Numbered from the stretch's first letter, positions 34,513 to 43,702 are shown. The stretch is 64,000 bases of DNA from Paenibacillus harenae DSM 16969 (GCF_000422465.1 NZ_AULV01000015.1:1-64000); one strand, 5' to 3'. Program-made: numbers and translations. Notes: generated by a model from the sequence alone, not told the origin.

Positions 34513-35355
34513 TTATCCTCCTTGCGCCGTCGTCAGCAAAGGGACGATTAACCCGCGATCCGTTTCTTGGCCGCGCGCATCGGGATTATGCCGGAAATGC
34601 TTCATATGCCGATGAAGCAGGGGCGCATGGTCTACAACGTCCGCATCCGTAATGTCGACGGCAGAGATCCTGATTTCCTCCTCGGTAACGTCCACGATCC
34701 GAAAGCCATGCTGGTCCAGGCAGGCGGATAATTGCACAAATGTCCAATTATGCCTGCTGACGATCGAATCCACGTGCGTATGGCCGTTGAAGAAGAGACC
34801 CAGCCCTTTCTTCTGGCTTAAAATCGACCACATATCGATGTCCGGATGAATCGAACACTTATCCCTCTCCGACCTGGCGGTCGTGTTATATACCGGATGA
34901 TGGGCGAAGACGAGAAGCGGCTTCGTCCCGGAAGCCTTCACGGTCTCTTCGAACCACCGCAGCTGATCGTTGTCGATCCATCCGCCCCAATCCTCGAAGT
35001 CCATTTCCTTCGCCGTATTCAGGAATGCCATTAAGACATCACCTCTATCGATGGCATAGTAATCCTTCTGGCCGGTCATCTCCAGAACGTCCTTTTTTGT
35101 CTGCCCATAAAGATCATGATTGCCAAGCACGTGAATGAACTCTCTCTCCTTGCGCAGAATAATATCATATACCCCCTGCATCTCCACGGGGAATCCATAA
35201 TTCGTCAAATCTCCGAGCGAGATATGATAATCGGCCTCTACATCCAGAAATTGTCCAAGAAAGGTTTCATAAAAAGCCGTATGCGCCTCCCGCAAACCCG
35301 GTACCGACTCATCAATTTCGTGGTAATGCAAATCTCCCATAAGAACTAAACGCAT
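34513..35355 (-). CDS. Calcineurin-like metallophosphoesterase, GpdQ/cpdA type
   Basis: A 280-residue class III phosphodiesterase: GDLHYHE (metal site 1), HISLGDLTNYG, LGNHDLYG, FAHHPVYN and FNGHTHVDS supply the complete dinuclear metal set. The family includes GpdQ, which cleaves glycerophosphodiesters, and cAMP phosphodiesterases. Its place at the head of a glycerol-3-phosphate operon favours the first, as inference. No signal peptide, so it would act in the cytoplasm. Start ATG at 35355 behind GGAGGAATGCAATA. Confidence 0.88.
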   Translation of the reverse strand: MRLVLMGDLHYHEIDESVPGLREAHTAFYETFLGQFLDVEADYHISLGDLTNYGFPVEMQGVYDIILRKEREFIHVLGNHDLYGQTKKDVLEMTGQKDYYAIDRGDVLMAFLNTAKEMDFEDWGGWIDNDQLRWFEETVKASGTKPLLVFAHHPVYNTTARSERDKCSIHPDIDMWSILSQKKGLGLFFNGHTHVDSIVSRHNWTFVQLSACLDQHGFRIVDVTEEEIRISAVDITDADVVDHAPLLHRHMKHFRHNPDARGQETDRGLIVPLLTTAQGG

Positions 35356-35487
35356 TATTGCATTCCTCCCGGCTATCTTTTTTCCTTCCCTATCTATGGT
35401 ACAGGCCGAGTATTGTTTGATCGTTAAATAGGTGAGTAGTTTTTGTAAAGGCGGGGTGTTGAGATAAGGTTAACGAATGCCAGCTTA

Positions 35488-35671
35488 GTTGAAAATTTTG
35501 AAACTAAATGATTTTTTATCCCTGAATTAAGGAATTAATTTCAAATTTCGAGCCTAAACAACGGAAGTCGGTAGTCTATTTAAGGATTGAGTAGTATAGT
35601 TTCAGTTCTCGAAACTAAACTGCAATGAAATCGATGTTTTCGTAATTAATTTCAGTTTTTGACACTACTCT
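35488..35671. repeat. Four degenerate copies of a TTTCA-N-TTTT-GAAACTAA motif
   Basis: Similar 23-base motifs stand at 35488, 35538, 35599 and 35649, that is with spacings of 50, 61 and 50 bases. Copies three and four read GTTTCAGTTCTCGAAACTAA and ATTTCAGTTTTTGACACTAC; copy one is closest to a palindrome (GTTGAAAATTTTGAAACTAA). TAATTAATTTCA also recurs before copies two and four, so a longer unit was duplicated. Confidence 0.65.
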
Positions 35672-35754
35672 TACTTTGCATATTGTTTTTACGCACATGT
35701 ATACTACGAAAGTGGAAACTCACCTGTCGCCGTTCCGGTTGAATATTGACAAAA

Positions 35755-35782
35755 ACACCTCCCGCCATTTAGACGAAAGGTG
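35755..35782 (-). terminator. Likely terminator of the rhamnogalacturonan lyase gene
   Basis: A CACCT/AGGTG stem with an 18-base loop, followed on the minus strand by GTTTTTGTC. Modest stability, but it is in the expected place 23 bases past the stop. Confidence 0.5.
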
Positions 35783-35804
35783 CTTTGTATGGTTCCCTAT
35801 TGGA

Positions 35805-38800
35805 CTAATTCAAATGGAGTAGACGGTCGATAACAACCGCCGCCTGAGCGCGTGTCGAAAGCCCTTTCGGCCCGAAGATGCCTTCGCCGAGTCCTTCGAT
35901 AACGCCGTTCGCCTGCATGGAACGGATGGCTTCGGCCGCATACGCGGCAATCGCTGATTGGTCGACAAAACCTTCCGCGTCCGTACCGGTCTCTAGCGAC
36001 AGCTTCAAATACTGGGATGTCCGGTACGTGATAACGGCCATTTCCTCTCTTGTTATTTGATCGCCAGCGCCGAAGCTGCCATCCGGATTGCCCTGCACGA
36101 TTCCGAGCTCCTGGGCGGCTGCGATTGAGCTGTAATACCAAGCCCCTTCCACCGCGTCCGTGAAGGAAGATTCCGCAGCTTCCGACGATAAATCGAATGC
36201 GTACATCAGCATTTTAACAAATTCGGCTCGCGTCACTTTGCCGTTCGGCTCGAAGCTGCCGCTGCCCATGCCGTTTACAATGCCTTTGGCCGCAAGCGAT
36301 TCAATACTGTCCTTGGCCCACGCGACGGATGCGATGTCCGTGAAGTCGGCTTTCGACTGAGCCGCTGCAAAAATACTGAAATGGCCCGGTTTGAAGGTTG
36401 CCATCCCTGCAGCTGCATCGTACTTGCCGTTCTTCACAATCGAAAGCTCGCCCTTTTCGCTGATATGATAGACGACGATCTGATTCGGATTCTCTCCGGC
36501 CTTCAGCGCATAGGCCAACTTGACGGTAAGCGCATTCCCGAAGTTTTCCACGCTCTTACCGTCAATCAAGAATTGCAGGTCGTATGCAGCACTTCCATTC
36601 AGCTTTTGCTTCGCCTTATCGGAAAGCGCAGCAAGATCCGCCAGCTTCATGGAGAAGACGATCTCGGAAGAGGGAGCCCCGATTTTCTGTTGGAGCCATT
36701 TTGCATCTACCGTATAGATAACGGAGCCGAATCGGATTTCGACTGTACCGATTGTACTGATTGCCTCGCCTCTCAGTTCTTGTGCCGGGAGTTTTACCTG
36801 CACTTCAGCAGCGGTATGCGAAGTTACATCGATCACCAGCCTATGATCTTTGGCGGCTGCGATCAGTTGTTGGATTTCCGATGCCTTAAAACTTACCACC
36901 TTTTTATCGCCCGTATCCGGCACGGTTATGCCGCCTTTCCCTCCTTCTTCGCTTCCGCCGTCATCGTCTGGCGAATCGGACACGGTATAAATATTCGGAG
37001 CGGCCGGCTCATCCATCCCCGTTCCCAGGTAGAATCCGGTATGCGGCGGCTGGTTGTAACCCGTGTTCTGCCAAGCGACGCCCAGTCTGTATATCGGATC
37101 TTGCATAAGCGTATAGATCCTCTTATCCGTTAAACGGGTTGTAGCGTAAATTCGGAGCGCTTGGCTGTCTTCGGTACGCAGGACAAGCTCTTCTCTCCAA
37201 TCGCCTAGCAGGTCCGCCTGCAGAACGGGATTGCCCTTCGTATCGTTGTTCGAATAGGTGCCCGTAAATCTCTCGATATTAACCAACTTATTGTTGTTAT
37301 AATCCCACTTGTCGATCTTCGGAATACCTGCCCGCAGCGGGTCGCCCAGCCATTCATGATCGAACAGCTCACGGCTCAAATCGCCATCCCACCAGATCGC
37401 AAAGTTGGAGGACGGGATGCTCTGCGCGATTCGCTCGCCTGCAGCGGAGAACAGGCCTCCTGTCGTACTGTTCCATGCCCCGTCGATCGCCCAGGCCTCC
37501 TCCCCTTCTGAACGGGGATCGATGTCGGCCGTTAAGCCGCGGCCCGTATCCACGCCGGTCTGAAGCTGTCCCCACAGCACCCGTCCTGAACGGGCATCCT
37601 TCATGTCTGCGGAATACTTCACAGATGTATCCTCCTGCACGGCAAACAATTCAAGGCCTAAGCGATTGGGGTCAAGATCGCCGAGGTGCATGGCATCCCC
37701 ATGACCGAGTCTGGAATTCCAGAGCGCGGTGCCGTCGTCGTCGATTGCAGCGGCACCGGTTATAATCTCGTCCTTGCCGTCGTTGTCCACGTCGGCTACG
37801 CTGAGCTGATGATTCCCTTGTCCGGCAAAGCCTTCATTGCCCGGCGTATTGGAATCGAAGGTCCAGCGCTTCGTCAGCTTGCCGTCCCGCCAGTCATAGG
37901 CAACCAGCACCATTCTTGTATAATAGCCTCGCTGCATGACAACGCTCGGATGAACTCCGTCCAAGTAGGCGATCGCAGCCAGGAAGCGGTCAACGCGGTT
38001 GCCGTAGTTATCCCCCCAATCGTTCACATTGCCCCGCGCCGGCTCGTAATCTTCCGTAGCGAGCGCCTTCCCTGTCGCCCCTTCGAAGACCGTATGGTAT
38101 TCAGGGCCGCTCAGAATATATCCGTTTGAATTGCGGTAATCGGCATTCTCGTCGCCGATCACGTTCCCTTGGCCGTCCACCGTGCCGTCCGCTGTGCGGA
38201 AGGTGACCTCGGCTTTGCCGTCCCCGTCCAGATCGTAGACCATAACGTCCAGATAGTGGGCGCCGGCGCGGATGTTTCTGCCGAGATCTATCCGCCACAG
38301 GAAGGTTCCGTCCAGCTTATACGCATCCACCAGCGTGTTGCCCGTATAGCCGGATTGCGAGTTATCCTTCGAGTTGGTCGGATCCCACTTCAATACGATT
38401 TCATATTCGCCGTCCCCGTCCAAATCGCCCACACTGGCGTCATTCGCCCTGTAAGAATACTCCTCGCCCGTTAACGTAACCCCGCCTTCCGGCTTCCGAA
38501 GCGGAATCGTCAGGTACTCCGTATCCCATACGCTCACAAGCTTAGTCTCCATCTTCTCGGAGCCGCCAATGACGGCACGCACCGTATAAGCGGAATCCGC
38601 AGTCCCTTCACTGTCCACGTAATTCGTGCTGTCCGTTATGGGCCGGGCGTTCACGCGCTTCCCGTCACGGTACAGATTGAAGGCGATATCGGCAGGGTCC
38701 GTTCCCAGCAAACGCCAGCTTACGAAGACACTATTGGACTCCTTAATCGCTACCAGGCCGCGGTTCAGATATTCCATCTGACGGGCCGGGAGCTTCTTCG

Positions 38801-40073
38801 GCGTTTCGCTTACCGTCACACCAATCGATTCGACCGGCTCTTCCCCTTCGTATCGATAGACGCCTTTTACCACGAATTGATAGGTCTTATCGTTATCCAG
38901 TCCGTCAACGGCGGCCATATAATGTCCTTTCTCAACCGTATCGGCAAGCATCAGACTTTGATCGTTCTGAACGAGGTAGACATTCGTCTTTATGAAAGCC
39001 GGATCGACGGTCTTCTCCCAGCCGATCAGCACCTTGCCGTCATGCCCTTCCGTCGCAACGAAGTTGACGTTCGGCGCTTTCTCCAGCCGGTTGACGGAAA
39101 CCGTGTATGTCTTTGCGACATTCGTATAGACATTGGAAGTGACCGTCACATCAATGTCCGTACCGCTCCCGCCCAAGCTTATCTGGACAGCCTCCCCGCT
39201 AATTGCGGGCTCCTGCCCTACTTTCAGGCTGACTCCTTCCTCATAGCTGGCTGTTGGAACAACCGAAAGGGTCTCTGCCCAATACGGCACGTCTACCGTA
39301 TAATTGCTGACGGACGGAGTAAAGGCCGGCGATAAGCCCGGCATATAGCTTCCTGCGCTGAGCGCAAGGCTGCTCAAGTTGGTGTCAAGTGATGTGACAC
39401 GTACATTGGCAAGGTTAATCTGGCCTCCATTCGGGTTCACGTAAAACCCGAAGCTGCTGATTCTCGACCTGCCGCTGTAGAAGCCGTCAGCCCACAACAC
39501 CTCGGTTCCGGTCGTCAAATCCTTGATGTAGACCTCGGATTTCTTCTGCGGTACATTGAACACCATCTTGAATCGGTACCAATGCGTTGAATCGTATTTT
39601 ATTTGGTTCTCTGCGGCCGCGTTATGGCGCTTGATCACACCGCCGTCAAGCTGATAGCGCAGCACCGCCGCATTTGTCGCATTTACTTTGCCGTCCATGA
39701 CCCACAGCGTACCGCCCGAGCTTGCAGGCAGGTTCACGTCGAATTCCACGATAAGGCCCCCGCTCTGCGCAGCGAACCTCTGACCAAAATAAGAGGAGCC
39801 CGTTGATTTGTTGACAATCTCCGCATAAGTGGACTCGGTGACCGTCGCCGGTACGATATTGACCATAGGCGCTGCGCCTTCCTTCGTCCATGTGTTGCCG
39901 CTGCCGATCGTAAGCTCGCCAGATTCATAGCTGCCAAAGTCGTCATCAACGAGCACGGCGTCAGCCGCATAAGCAGGCAGCGGGCCCCAAGGAGCAACAA
40001 GCGATGCCAGCAAAACGCAGACAAGCAGTTTGGACACCAGAGCATAAAATGGTTTTTGCTTTACTGTTGGCAT
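35805..40073 (-). CDS. SLH-anchored family 11 rhamnogalacturonan lyase
   Basis: A 1422-residue secreted enzyme: signal peptide (1-37), a concanavalin-like beta sandwich (about 40-228), a cadherin-like beta domain (about 232-325, LSSLALSAGSYMPGLSPAF), a fibronectin-like segment, and the polysaccharide lyase family 11 beta-propeller (about 428-1015) with its repeated calcium-binding DxDGDGxxE loops (VGDLDGDGEYEIVLKW, YDLDGDGKAEVTFRT, VADVDNDGKDEIITG). A linker domain follows and then three SLH domains (1243-1422). PL11 enzymes cleave the backbone of rhamnogalacturonan I from pectin by beta-elimination. The SLH tail would hold it on the cell wall, so pectin is attacked at the cell surface. Start behind AGGAGGTCATTTATTCACA, somewhat distant. 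Confidence 0.93.
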   Translation of the reverse strand: MPTVKQKPFYALVSKLLVCVLLASLVAPWGPLPAYAADAVLVDDDFGSYESGELTIGSGNTWTKEGAAPMVNIVPATVTESTYAEIVNKSTGSSYFGQRFAAQSGGLIVEFDVNLPASSGGTLWVMDGKVNATNAAVLRYQLDGGVIKRHNAAAENQIKYDSTHWYRFKMVFNVPQKKSEVYIKDLTTGTEVLWADGFYSGRSRISSFGFYVNPNGGQINLANVRVTSLDTNLSSLALSAGSYMPGLSPAFTPSVSNYTVDVPYWAETLSVVPTASYEEGVSLKVGQEPAISGEAVQISLGGSGTDIDVTVTSNVYTNVAKTYTVSVNRLEKAPNVNFVATEGHDGKVLIGWEKTVDPAFIKTNVYLVQNDQSLMLADTVEKGHYMAAVDGLDNDKTYQFVVKGVYRYEGEEPVESIGVTVSETPKKLPARQMEYLNRGLVAIKESNSVFVSWRLLGTDPADIAFNLYRDGKRVNARPITDSTNYVDSEGTADSAYTVRAVIGGSEKMETKLVSVWDTEYLTIPLRKPEGGVTLTGEEYSYRANDASVGDLDGDGEYEIVLKWDPTNSKDNSQSGYTGNTLVDAYKLDGTFLWRIDLGRNIRAGAHYLDVMVYDLDGDGKAEVTFRTADGTVDGQGNVIGDENADYRNSNGYILSGPEYHTVFEGATGKALATEDYEPARGNVNDWGDNYGNRVDRFLAAIAYLDGVHPSVVMQRGYYTRMVLVAYDWRDGKLTKRWTFDSNTPGNEGFAGQGNHQLSVADVDNDGKDEIITGAAAIDDDGTALWNSRLGHGDAMHLGDLDPNRLGLELFAVQEDTSVKYSADMKDARSGRVLWGQLQTGVDTGRGLTADIDPRSEGEEAWAIDGAWNSTTGGLFSAAGERIAQSIPSSNFAIWWDGDLSRELFDHEWLGDPLRAGIPKIDKWDYNNNKLVNIERFTGTYSNNDTKGNPVLQADLLGDWREELVLRTEDSQALRIYATTRLTDKRIYTLMQDPIYRLGVAWQNTGYNQPPHTGFYLGTGMDEPAAPNIYTVSDSPDDDGGSEEGGKGGITVPDTGDKKVVSFKASEIQQLIAAAKDHRLVIDVTSHTAAEVQVKLPAQELRGEAISTIGTVEIRFGSVIYTVDAKWLQQKIGAPSSEIVFSMKLADLAALSDKAKQKLNGSAAYDLQFLIDGKSVENFGNALTVKLAYALKAGENPNQIVVYHISEKGELSIVKNGKYDAAAGMATFKPGHFSIFAAAQSKADFTDIASVAWAKDSIESLAAKGIVNGMGSGSFEPNGKVTRAEFVKMLMYAFDLSSEAAESSFTDAVEGAWYYSSIAAAQELGIVQGNPDGSFGAGDQITREEMAVITYRTSQYLKLSLETGTDAEGFVDQSAIAAYAAEAIRSMQANGVIEGLGEGIFGPKGLSTRAQAAVVIDRLLHLN

Positions 40074-40341
40074 TGTGAATAAATGACCTCCTTAAATGAT
40101 TGCGTTCGTCTCCGATAAGCTTGTCCCGGTTCAATCTCCTTCCTCCCTCCGGCAATAAAGCGCTTCCAAATCGCCGGATCATTTTTCTGAATTACCGGTT
40201 TTCCTCCACTTACTTTCAATGCTTTCATTTCCATTATAGGCAGTTTCTATAGCGTAACCAATTAAAAAACAGTTTGAAATGATGAAAAATCAGTGTTTCT
40301 GTCCGCACATATCCGTACCGAAAGATTAGCTTCAAAAAACA
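40074..40341. other. Upstream region of the lyase gene
   Basis: About 270 bases. On the minus strand TATAAT (near 40232-40237) could be a -10 box with a weak TTGGTT -35 box 18 bases upstream. The only other landmark is a cre-like palindrome, listed separately. Confidence 0.4.
40155..40168. promoter_or_regulatory. Weak cre-like site before the lyase gene
   Basis: TGGAAGCGCTTTAT on the minus strand shares the central AAGCGCTT core of CcpA sites but misses three consensus positions. Catabolite repression of a pectin lyase would be expected. Confidence 0.3.
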
Positions 40342-40391
40342 AAGAAGATTGTCCTATCCATTTGTTAGGCCAAATGGCAGGCAATCTTCTT
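40342..40391 (-). terminator. Terminator of the ABM gene
   Basis: AAGAAGATTG (40342-40351) and CAATCTTCTT (40382-40391) pair perfectly, with an inner CCATTTG/CAAATGG stem; TGTTTTTTG follows on the minus strand. Confidence 0.85.
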
Positions 40392-40406
40392 GACTTTTAC
40401 TTCGTG

Positions 40407-40721
40407 TTAAAAAGAATACTCTCGTTCAACTTTACAAATTTTGATTTTATAATTCCGGTACCAGACTTGCTTACCTTTCTCCTGGGCAACTTTGTGAAAT
40501 TGATTCTGCTTCCAATTGCTTATTGCCTCCAGACTATCCCAATAGGAGACGGTAATGCCGGCACCTGACGCATCCCTTACGCCTTCCACTCCTAAGAATC
40601 CGGGTTGCTCGGCTGCAAGCAGTTCCATTTTTTCAGCCATGATGTTATAACCGTTATCCCCTTCCGTACGTTGACTTGAAAATATGACTGCATAATACGA
40701 TCCGTTTGACTCATGAACCAT
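40407..40721 (-). CDS. Antibiotic biosynthesis monooxygenase (ABM) family protein
   Basis: A 104-residue ferredoxin-like protein with the ABM pattern: YYAVIFSSQRTEGDNGYNIMAEKMELLAAEQPGFLGVEGVRDASGAGITVSYWDSLEAISNWKQNQFHKVAQ. Single-domain ABM proteins are heme- or quinone-linked oxygenases or mere stress proteins; no heme ligand can be assigned. ATG at 40721 has GGAAGG upstream; six codons earlier (40739) another ATG lacks a ribosome site. Divergent from a LysR regulator 126 bases away, which probably controls it. Confidence 0.85.
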   Translation of the reverse strand: MVHESNGSYYAVIFSSQRTEGDNGYNIMAEKMELLAAEQPGFLGVEGVRDASGAGITVSYWDSLEAISNWKQNQFHKVAQEKGKQVWYRNYKIKICKVEREYSF

Positions 40722-40847
40722 TCCATCAAGTCCTTCCATAAAAAAGTCTTTGTATATATTAGACTATACTATTATCATTTAAATAAAAAAAATGAATGTT
40801 TATAATAGATTAAATGAATATTTCTTATGCACTATTGGAGGGTAAAC

Positions 40848-41717
40848 ATGAATCTAGTTAAATACCAGATCTTCAATAAGGTAGTTGAACTTGGAAGTCT
40901 AACGAAAGCAGGAGAGAAGTTGAATCTAACACAATCAGCAATCAGCCACGCGATCTCCAGTTTGGAACTAGAATTCGGACTCAGTCTGCTCATAAGGAAC
41001 AGGTCGGGTATCCGCCTCACCAACAATGGGGAACATTTGATCCCGCACATTAGGGAAATCCTGCAGCTTAATGAAAAACTTAATCAAGAGATCGCCGCGA
41101 TAAAGGGAATAGAAATCGGTACGGTACGAATCGGTACTTTCTCAAGTGTATCTATTCAATGGTTACCCCGGATTATGAAAGATTTTCAGAAGCAATTTCC
41201 TCATATCGAAATAAAATTACTTGATGGCAATTACTACGAAATAGAAGAATGGATTGCAAACGGAACCGCTGATTTTGGTTTTGTGAACCTGCCTGCTGCC
41301 GGAGCGTTTGATGTGGTGCCGCTTCATGAAGACAGGATGATGTGTATTATGTGTGCGGACCATCCCCTCAGCCGTCAAACCGCCATACGGATAGAACAAT
41401 TGATCGATGAGCCCTTTATCATGCCTGTTGCGGGTTGTGACACCGATGTAAAGCGTATTTTTACGCAAAATAAACTCATACCGAACACCAAATATGAATT
41501 AGAAGACGACTATGCCATAATCGCCATGGTACAAAACGGTTTAGGGTTAAGTATTCTCCCTGAAATGATTTTGTCGCAACTCCCGGACAATGCATGCTGC
41601 CGTCCATTGGAAGGTGGGTATTATCGCTCCATCGGCATTGCGGCCACATCTTCTAAAAATGTCTCTCCAGCGGCAAAAAAGCTGATTGAATTTATAACAA
41701 AATGGATCACTCCATAA
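40848..41717 (+). CDS. LysR-family transcriptional regulator
   Basis: A 289-residue LysR regulator: N-terminal helix-turn-helix (MNLVKYQIFNKVVELGSLTKAGEKLNLTQSAISHAISSLELEFGLSLLIRNRSGIRLT) and a periplasmic-binding-protein-like effector domain from about residue 85 (VRIGTFSSVSIQWLPRIMKDFQKQFPHIEIKLLDG). Start ATG at 40848 behind TTGGAGGGTAAAC. Divergent from the ABM gene; the AT-rich spacer between them should hold the operator. Confidence 0.92.
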   Translation: MNLVKYQIFNKVVELGSLTKAGEKLNLTQSAISHAISSLELEFGLSLLIRNRSGIRLTNNGEHLIPHIREILQLNEKLNQEIAAIKGIEIGTVRIGTFSSVSIQWLPRIMKDFQKQFPHIEIKLLDGNYYEIEEWIANGTADFGFVNLPAAGAFDVVPLHEDRMMCIMCADHPLSRQTAIRIEQLIDEPFIMPVAGCDTDVKRIFTQNKLIPNTKYELEDDYAIIAMVQNGLGLSILPEMILSQLPDNACCRPLEGGYYRSIGIAATSSKNVSPAAKKLIEFITKWITP

Positions 41718-41754
41718 AGTTGGCGGGTCACCTAAGCCATCATTCCATAGACAG

Positions 41755-41792
41755 AATGCCAAGGTCATCCCTGTTGAGATGACCTTGGCATT
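41755..41792. terminator. Bidirectional terminator between lysR and the ABC exporter
   Basis: A perfect 15-base stem (AATGCCAAGGTCATC with GATGACCTTGGCATT) and an 8-base loop separate two convergent genes. Confidence 0.9.
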
Positions 41793-41833
41793 CCGGGTTT
41801 AACTAAAATGCTTTTTCACTTCGTAAATATCCG

Positions 41834-43570
41834 CTATCCACCTACCTGCTTCGCATACAGGCGCGCATACACTCCGTCTTCGGCAAGCAACCCATCGTGC
41901 GTCCCTTGTTCCGCAATACCGTCCTCTGTTAATACGATAATCCGTCCGGCATTGCGGATGGTGGACAGGCGATGTGCAATGACGATCGTTGTGCGCCCCT
42001 TCGCTAACGATTCCAGAGACTCCTTGATCATGCTCTCGCTTTCGTTATCCAGCGCGCTTGTCGCTTCATCCAGGATTAGAACCGGCGGATTCTTCAGGAA
42101 TACGCGGGCGATGCTTAGGCGCTGCTTTTGACCGCCCGACAGCTTAACGCCTCGCTGCCCGATCTCGGAGTTGTAGCCGTTGGGCAGACTCGCGATAAAG
42201 TGATGCGCATTGGCATGCTTGGCTGCCGTCATTACTTCTTCTTCGGTTGCTTTGGGATTCCCGTAGCGGATATTATCCATCACAGTGCCTGCAAAAAGGT
42301 AAACATCCTGCTGCACAATGCCAATGCTCTGCCTCAGCGAATGCAGTTCAATATGGCGAACGTCGATCCCGTCCAGCAGCACTCCGCCTGCCGTTACATC
42401 GTAGAATCGCGGGATAAGCGAGCATAACGTCGTTTTTCCCGCTCCGGACGGTCCCACTAACGCTACATACTCTCCCGGCTGTATACGAAACGACAGGTCT
42501 GACAAGACATGGACCAAGTGGTCCTCGTAACGGAAGGAAACCTGCTTGAATTCAATTTCCCCCTGCACCTTGGACAAGGTCAGCGCATCCGGTTTGTTTT
42601 CAATTGCCGGCTTCAAATTCATGATTTCCATAAACCGCTGAAAGCCCGTAAGCCCTTCTTGCAGCTGCATGCTCATATGAGTCAGTCTTTGAACGGGCTC
42701 AAGCATAAAGCCGATATACAATAAAAAAGTGAGCAAATCCGCTAGATCTAACGTCTGGTTGACGATATTGGCACTGCCAAATACGACTACCGTGATCGTA
42801 ATCATTTGGATAATCGATTCAAAGCTATTATAGAAGAGCGCTTCTGCCTTATACGTCTTCTTTCGGCTGTCGAGGAAACGATTATTTTCCCGATTAAATT
42901 TCTCGATCTCCAGCTGCTCGTTGGCAAACGATTTGACTACGCGGATTCCCGAAAGACTGTCCTCTACCTGTACGTTTACATCCCCGATCCGCTCTTTGTT
43001 TCTTCGTAAAGCCTTGTTCAACATCTTATTGAAATAGAAACTAAAAACAGCCAGGACGGGTAAAAAACAAAATACGGCAATCGTCAAGGGAGCGTTAATC
43101 GAGAATAAAATAACAAATGCGCCGGTAAACCGGACAAAATATTTCATGTAGTCTTCCGGACCATGATGGTACAGCTCGGAAAGCAGCAGCAGATCGTTTG
43201 TTATCCGGGACATGAGCTGGCCTGTCTTTTCCTTATCGAAAAAGCTGAAGGAAAGCTTCTGCATGTGTGCGAACAGCTCGCTGCGCATATCGCTTTCCAT
43301 ACGCGCCCCGATTTCATGACCTTTGTAATCCACAAAATAGTTCCCGATGTTCTGAATCGCAACTAAAACGAGCATCAGCCCGCCAATCTTATACACTTCC
43401 TTCAGGGCGACGGACAAGTTTCCTTCGAGAACATCCTTCGTAATATAACGAACGAGCAGCGGAAATACCAAAGTCAGGGCAGATACGAGAAAGGCGCAGG
43501 ACAATATCAAAATAAACAACAATAAATACGGTTTATAGTAAGAGAAAAATTTCTTTACCGGAAAATGCAT
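41834..43570 (-). CDS. Multidrug-type ABC exporter (MsbA/BmrA/LmrA family)
   Basis: A 578-residue half-transporter: six membrane helices (1-310), then the ATPase with Walker A GPSGAGKTT (about 371-379), Q-loop IGIVQQDVYLFAGTV, signature LSGGQKQRLSIARVFLKNPPVLILDEATSALD and H-loop VIAHRLST. It acts as a homodimer, or with an unseen partner, exporting lipophilic drugs, lipids or peptides. Start ATG at 43570 behind AAAGGGGTTAATC. A 20-codon ORF and competing inverted repeats precede it (separate entries), so expression may be induced by its own substrates. Confidence 0.93.
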   Translation of the reverse strand: MHFPVKKFFSYYKPYLLLFILILSCAFLVSALTLVFPLLVRYITKDVLEGNLSVALKEVYKIGGLMLVLVAIQNIGNYFVDYKGHEIGARMESDMRSELFAHMQKLSFSFFDKEKTGQLMSRITNDLLLLSELYHHGPEDYMKYFVRFTGAFVILFSINAPLTIAVFCFLPVLAVFSFYFNKMLNKALRRNKERIGDVNVQVEDSLSGIRVVKSFANEQLEIEKFNRENNRFLDSRKKTYKAEALFYNSFESIIQMITITVVVFGSANIVNQTLDLADLLTFLLYIGFMLEPVQRLTHMSMQLQEGLTGFQRFMEIMNLKPAIENKPDALTLSKVQGEIEFKQVSFRYEDHLVHVLSDLSFRIQPGEYVALVGPSGAGKTTLCSLIPRFYDVTAGGVLLDGIDVRHIELHSLRQSIGIVQQDVYLFAGTVMDNIRYGNPKATEEEVMTAAKHANAHHFIASLPNGYNSEIGQRGVKLSGGQKQRLSIARVFLKNPPVLILDEATSALDNESESMIKESLESLAKGRTTIVIAHRLSTIRNAGRIIVLTEDGIAEQGTHDGLLAEDGVYARLYAKQVGG

Positions 43571-43576
43571 GATTAA

Positions 43577-43665
43577 CCCCTTTAGGTGTTATTTGCTGAA
43601 CACGACAAGGGTACACTTCATTCTATCAAGCAGAAACGCCTATCGGCGTCCTAGTGTTCCACCCT
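43577..43665 (-). promoter_or_regulatory. Exporter leader with alternative RNA pairings
   Basis: In the minus-strand RNA AGGGU-GGA-ACAC (43665-43654), inside the leader ORF, can pair with GUGUACCCU (43616-43608). The CCCUU at 43611-43607 can instead pair with AAGGG of the exporter's ribosome site (43583-43577), reinforced by GUGUU/AACAC between them. Between these lies a small ACGCC/GGCGU hairpin that overlaps the leader stop codon. The two pairings exclude each other. Confidence 0.5.
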
Positions 43666-43702
43666 CATTGGCATATTTGGGTTGAATCATCTTGTTTTTC
43701 AT
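43640..43702 (-). CDS. 20-residue leader peptide before the ABC exporter
   Basis: MKNKMIQPKY followed by ANEGGTLGRR and TAG, behind a perfect TAGGAGG ribosome site eight bases upstream of the ATG. It ends 69 bases before the exporter start. The strong ribosome site makes translation likely. Two readings are possible: a regulatory leader, as for bmrB upstream of the BmrCD exporter of B. subtilis, or a tiny secreted peptide exported by the neighbour. The overlapping hairpins favour the first. Confidence 0.6.
   Translation of the reverse strand: MKNKMIQPKYANEGGTLGRR

Larger units (their letters stand above)
35356..35804. other. AT-rich intergenic region between two minus-strand units
   Basis: About 450 bases holding the promoter of the glycerophosphodiester operon, a group of degenerate 50-base-spaced repeats (35488-35671) and the terminator of the rhamnogalacturonan lyase gene. 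No gene is visible. Confidence 0.6.
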
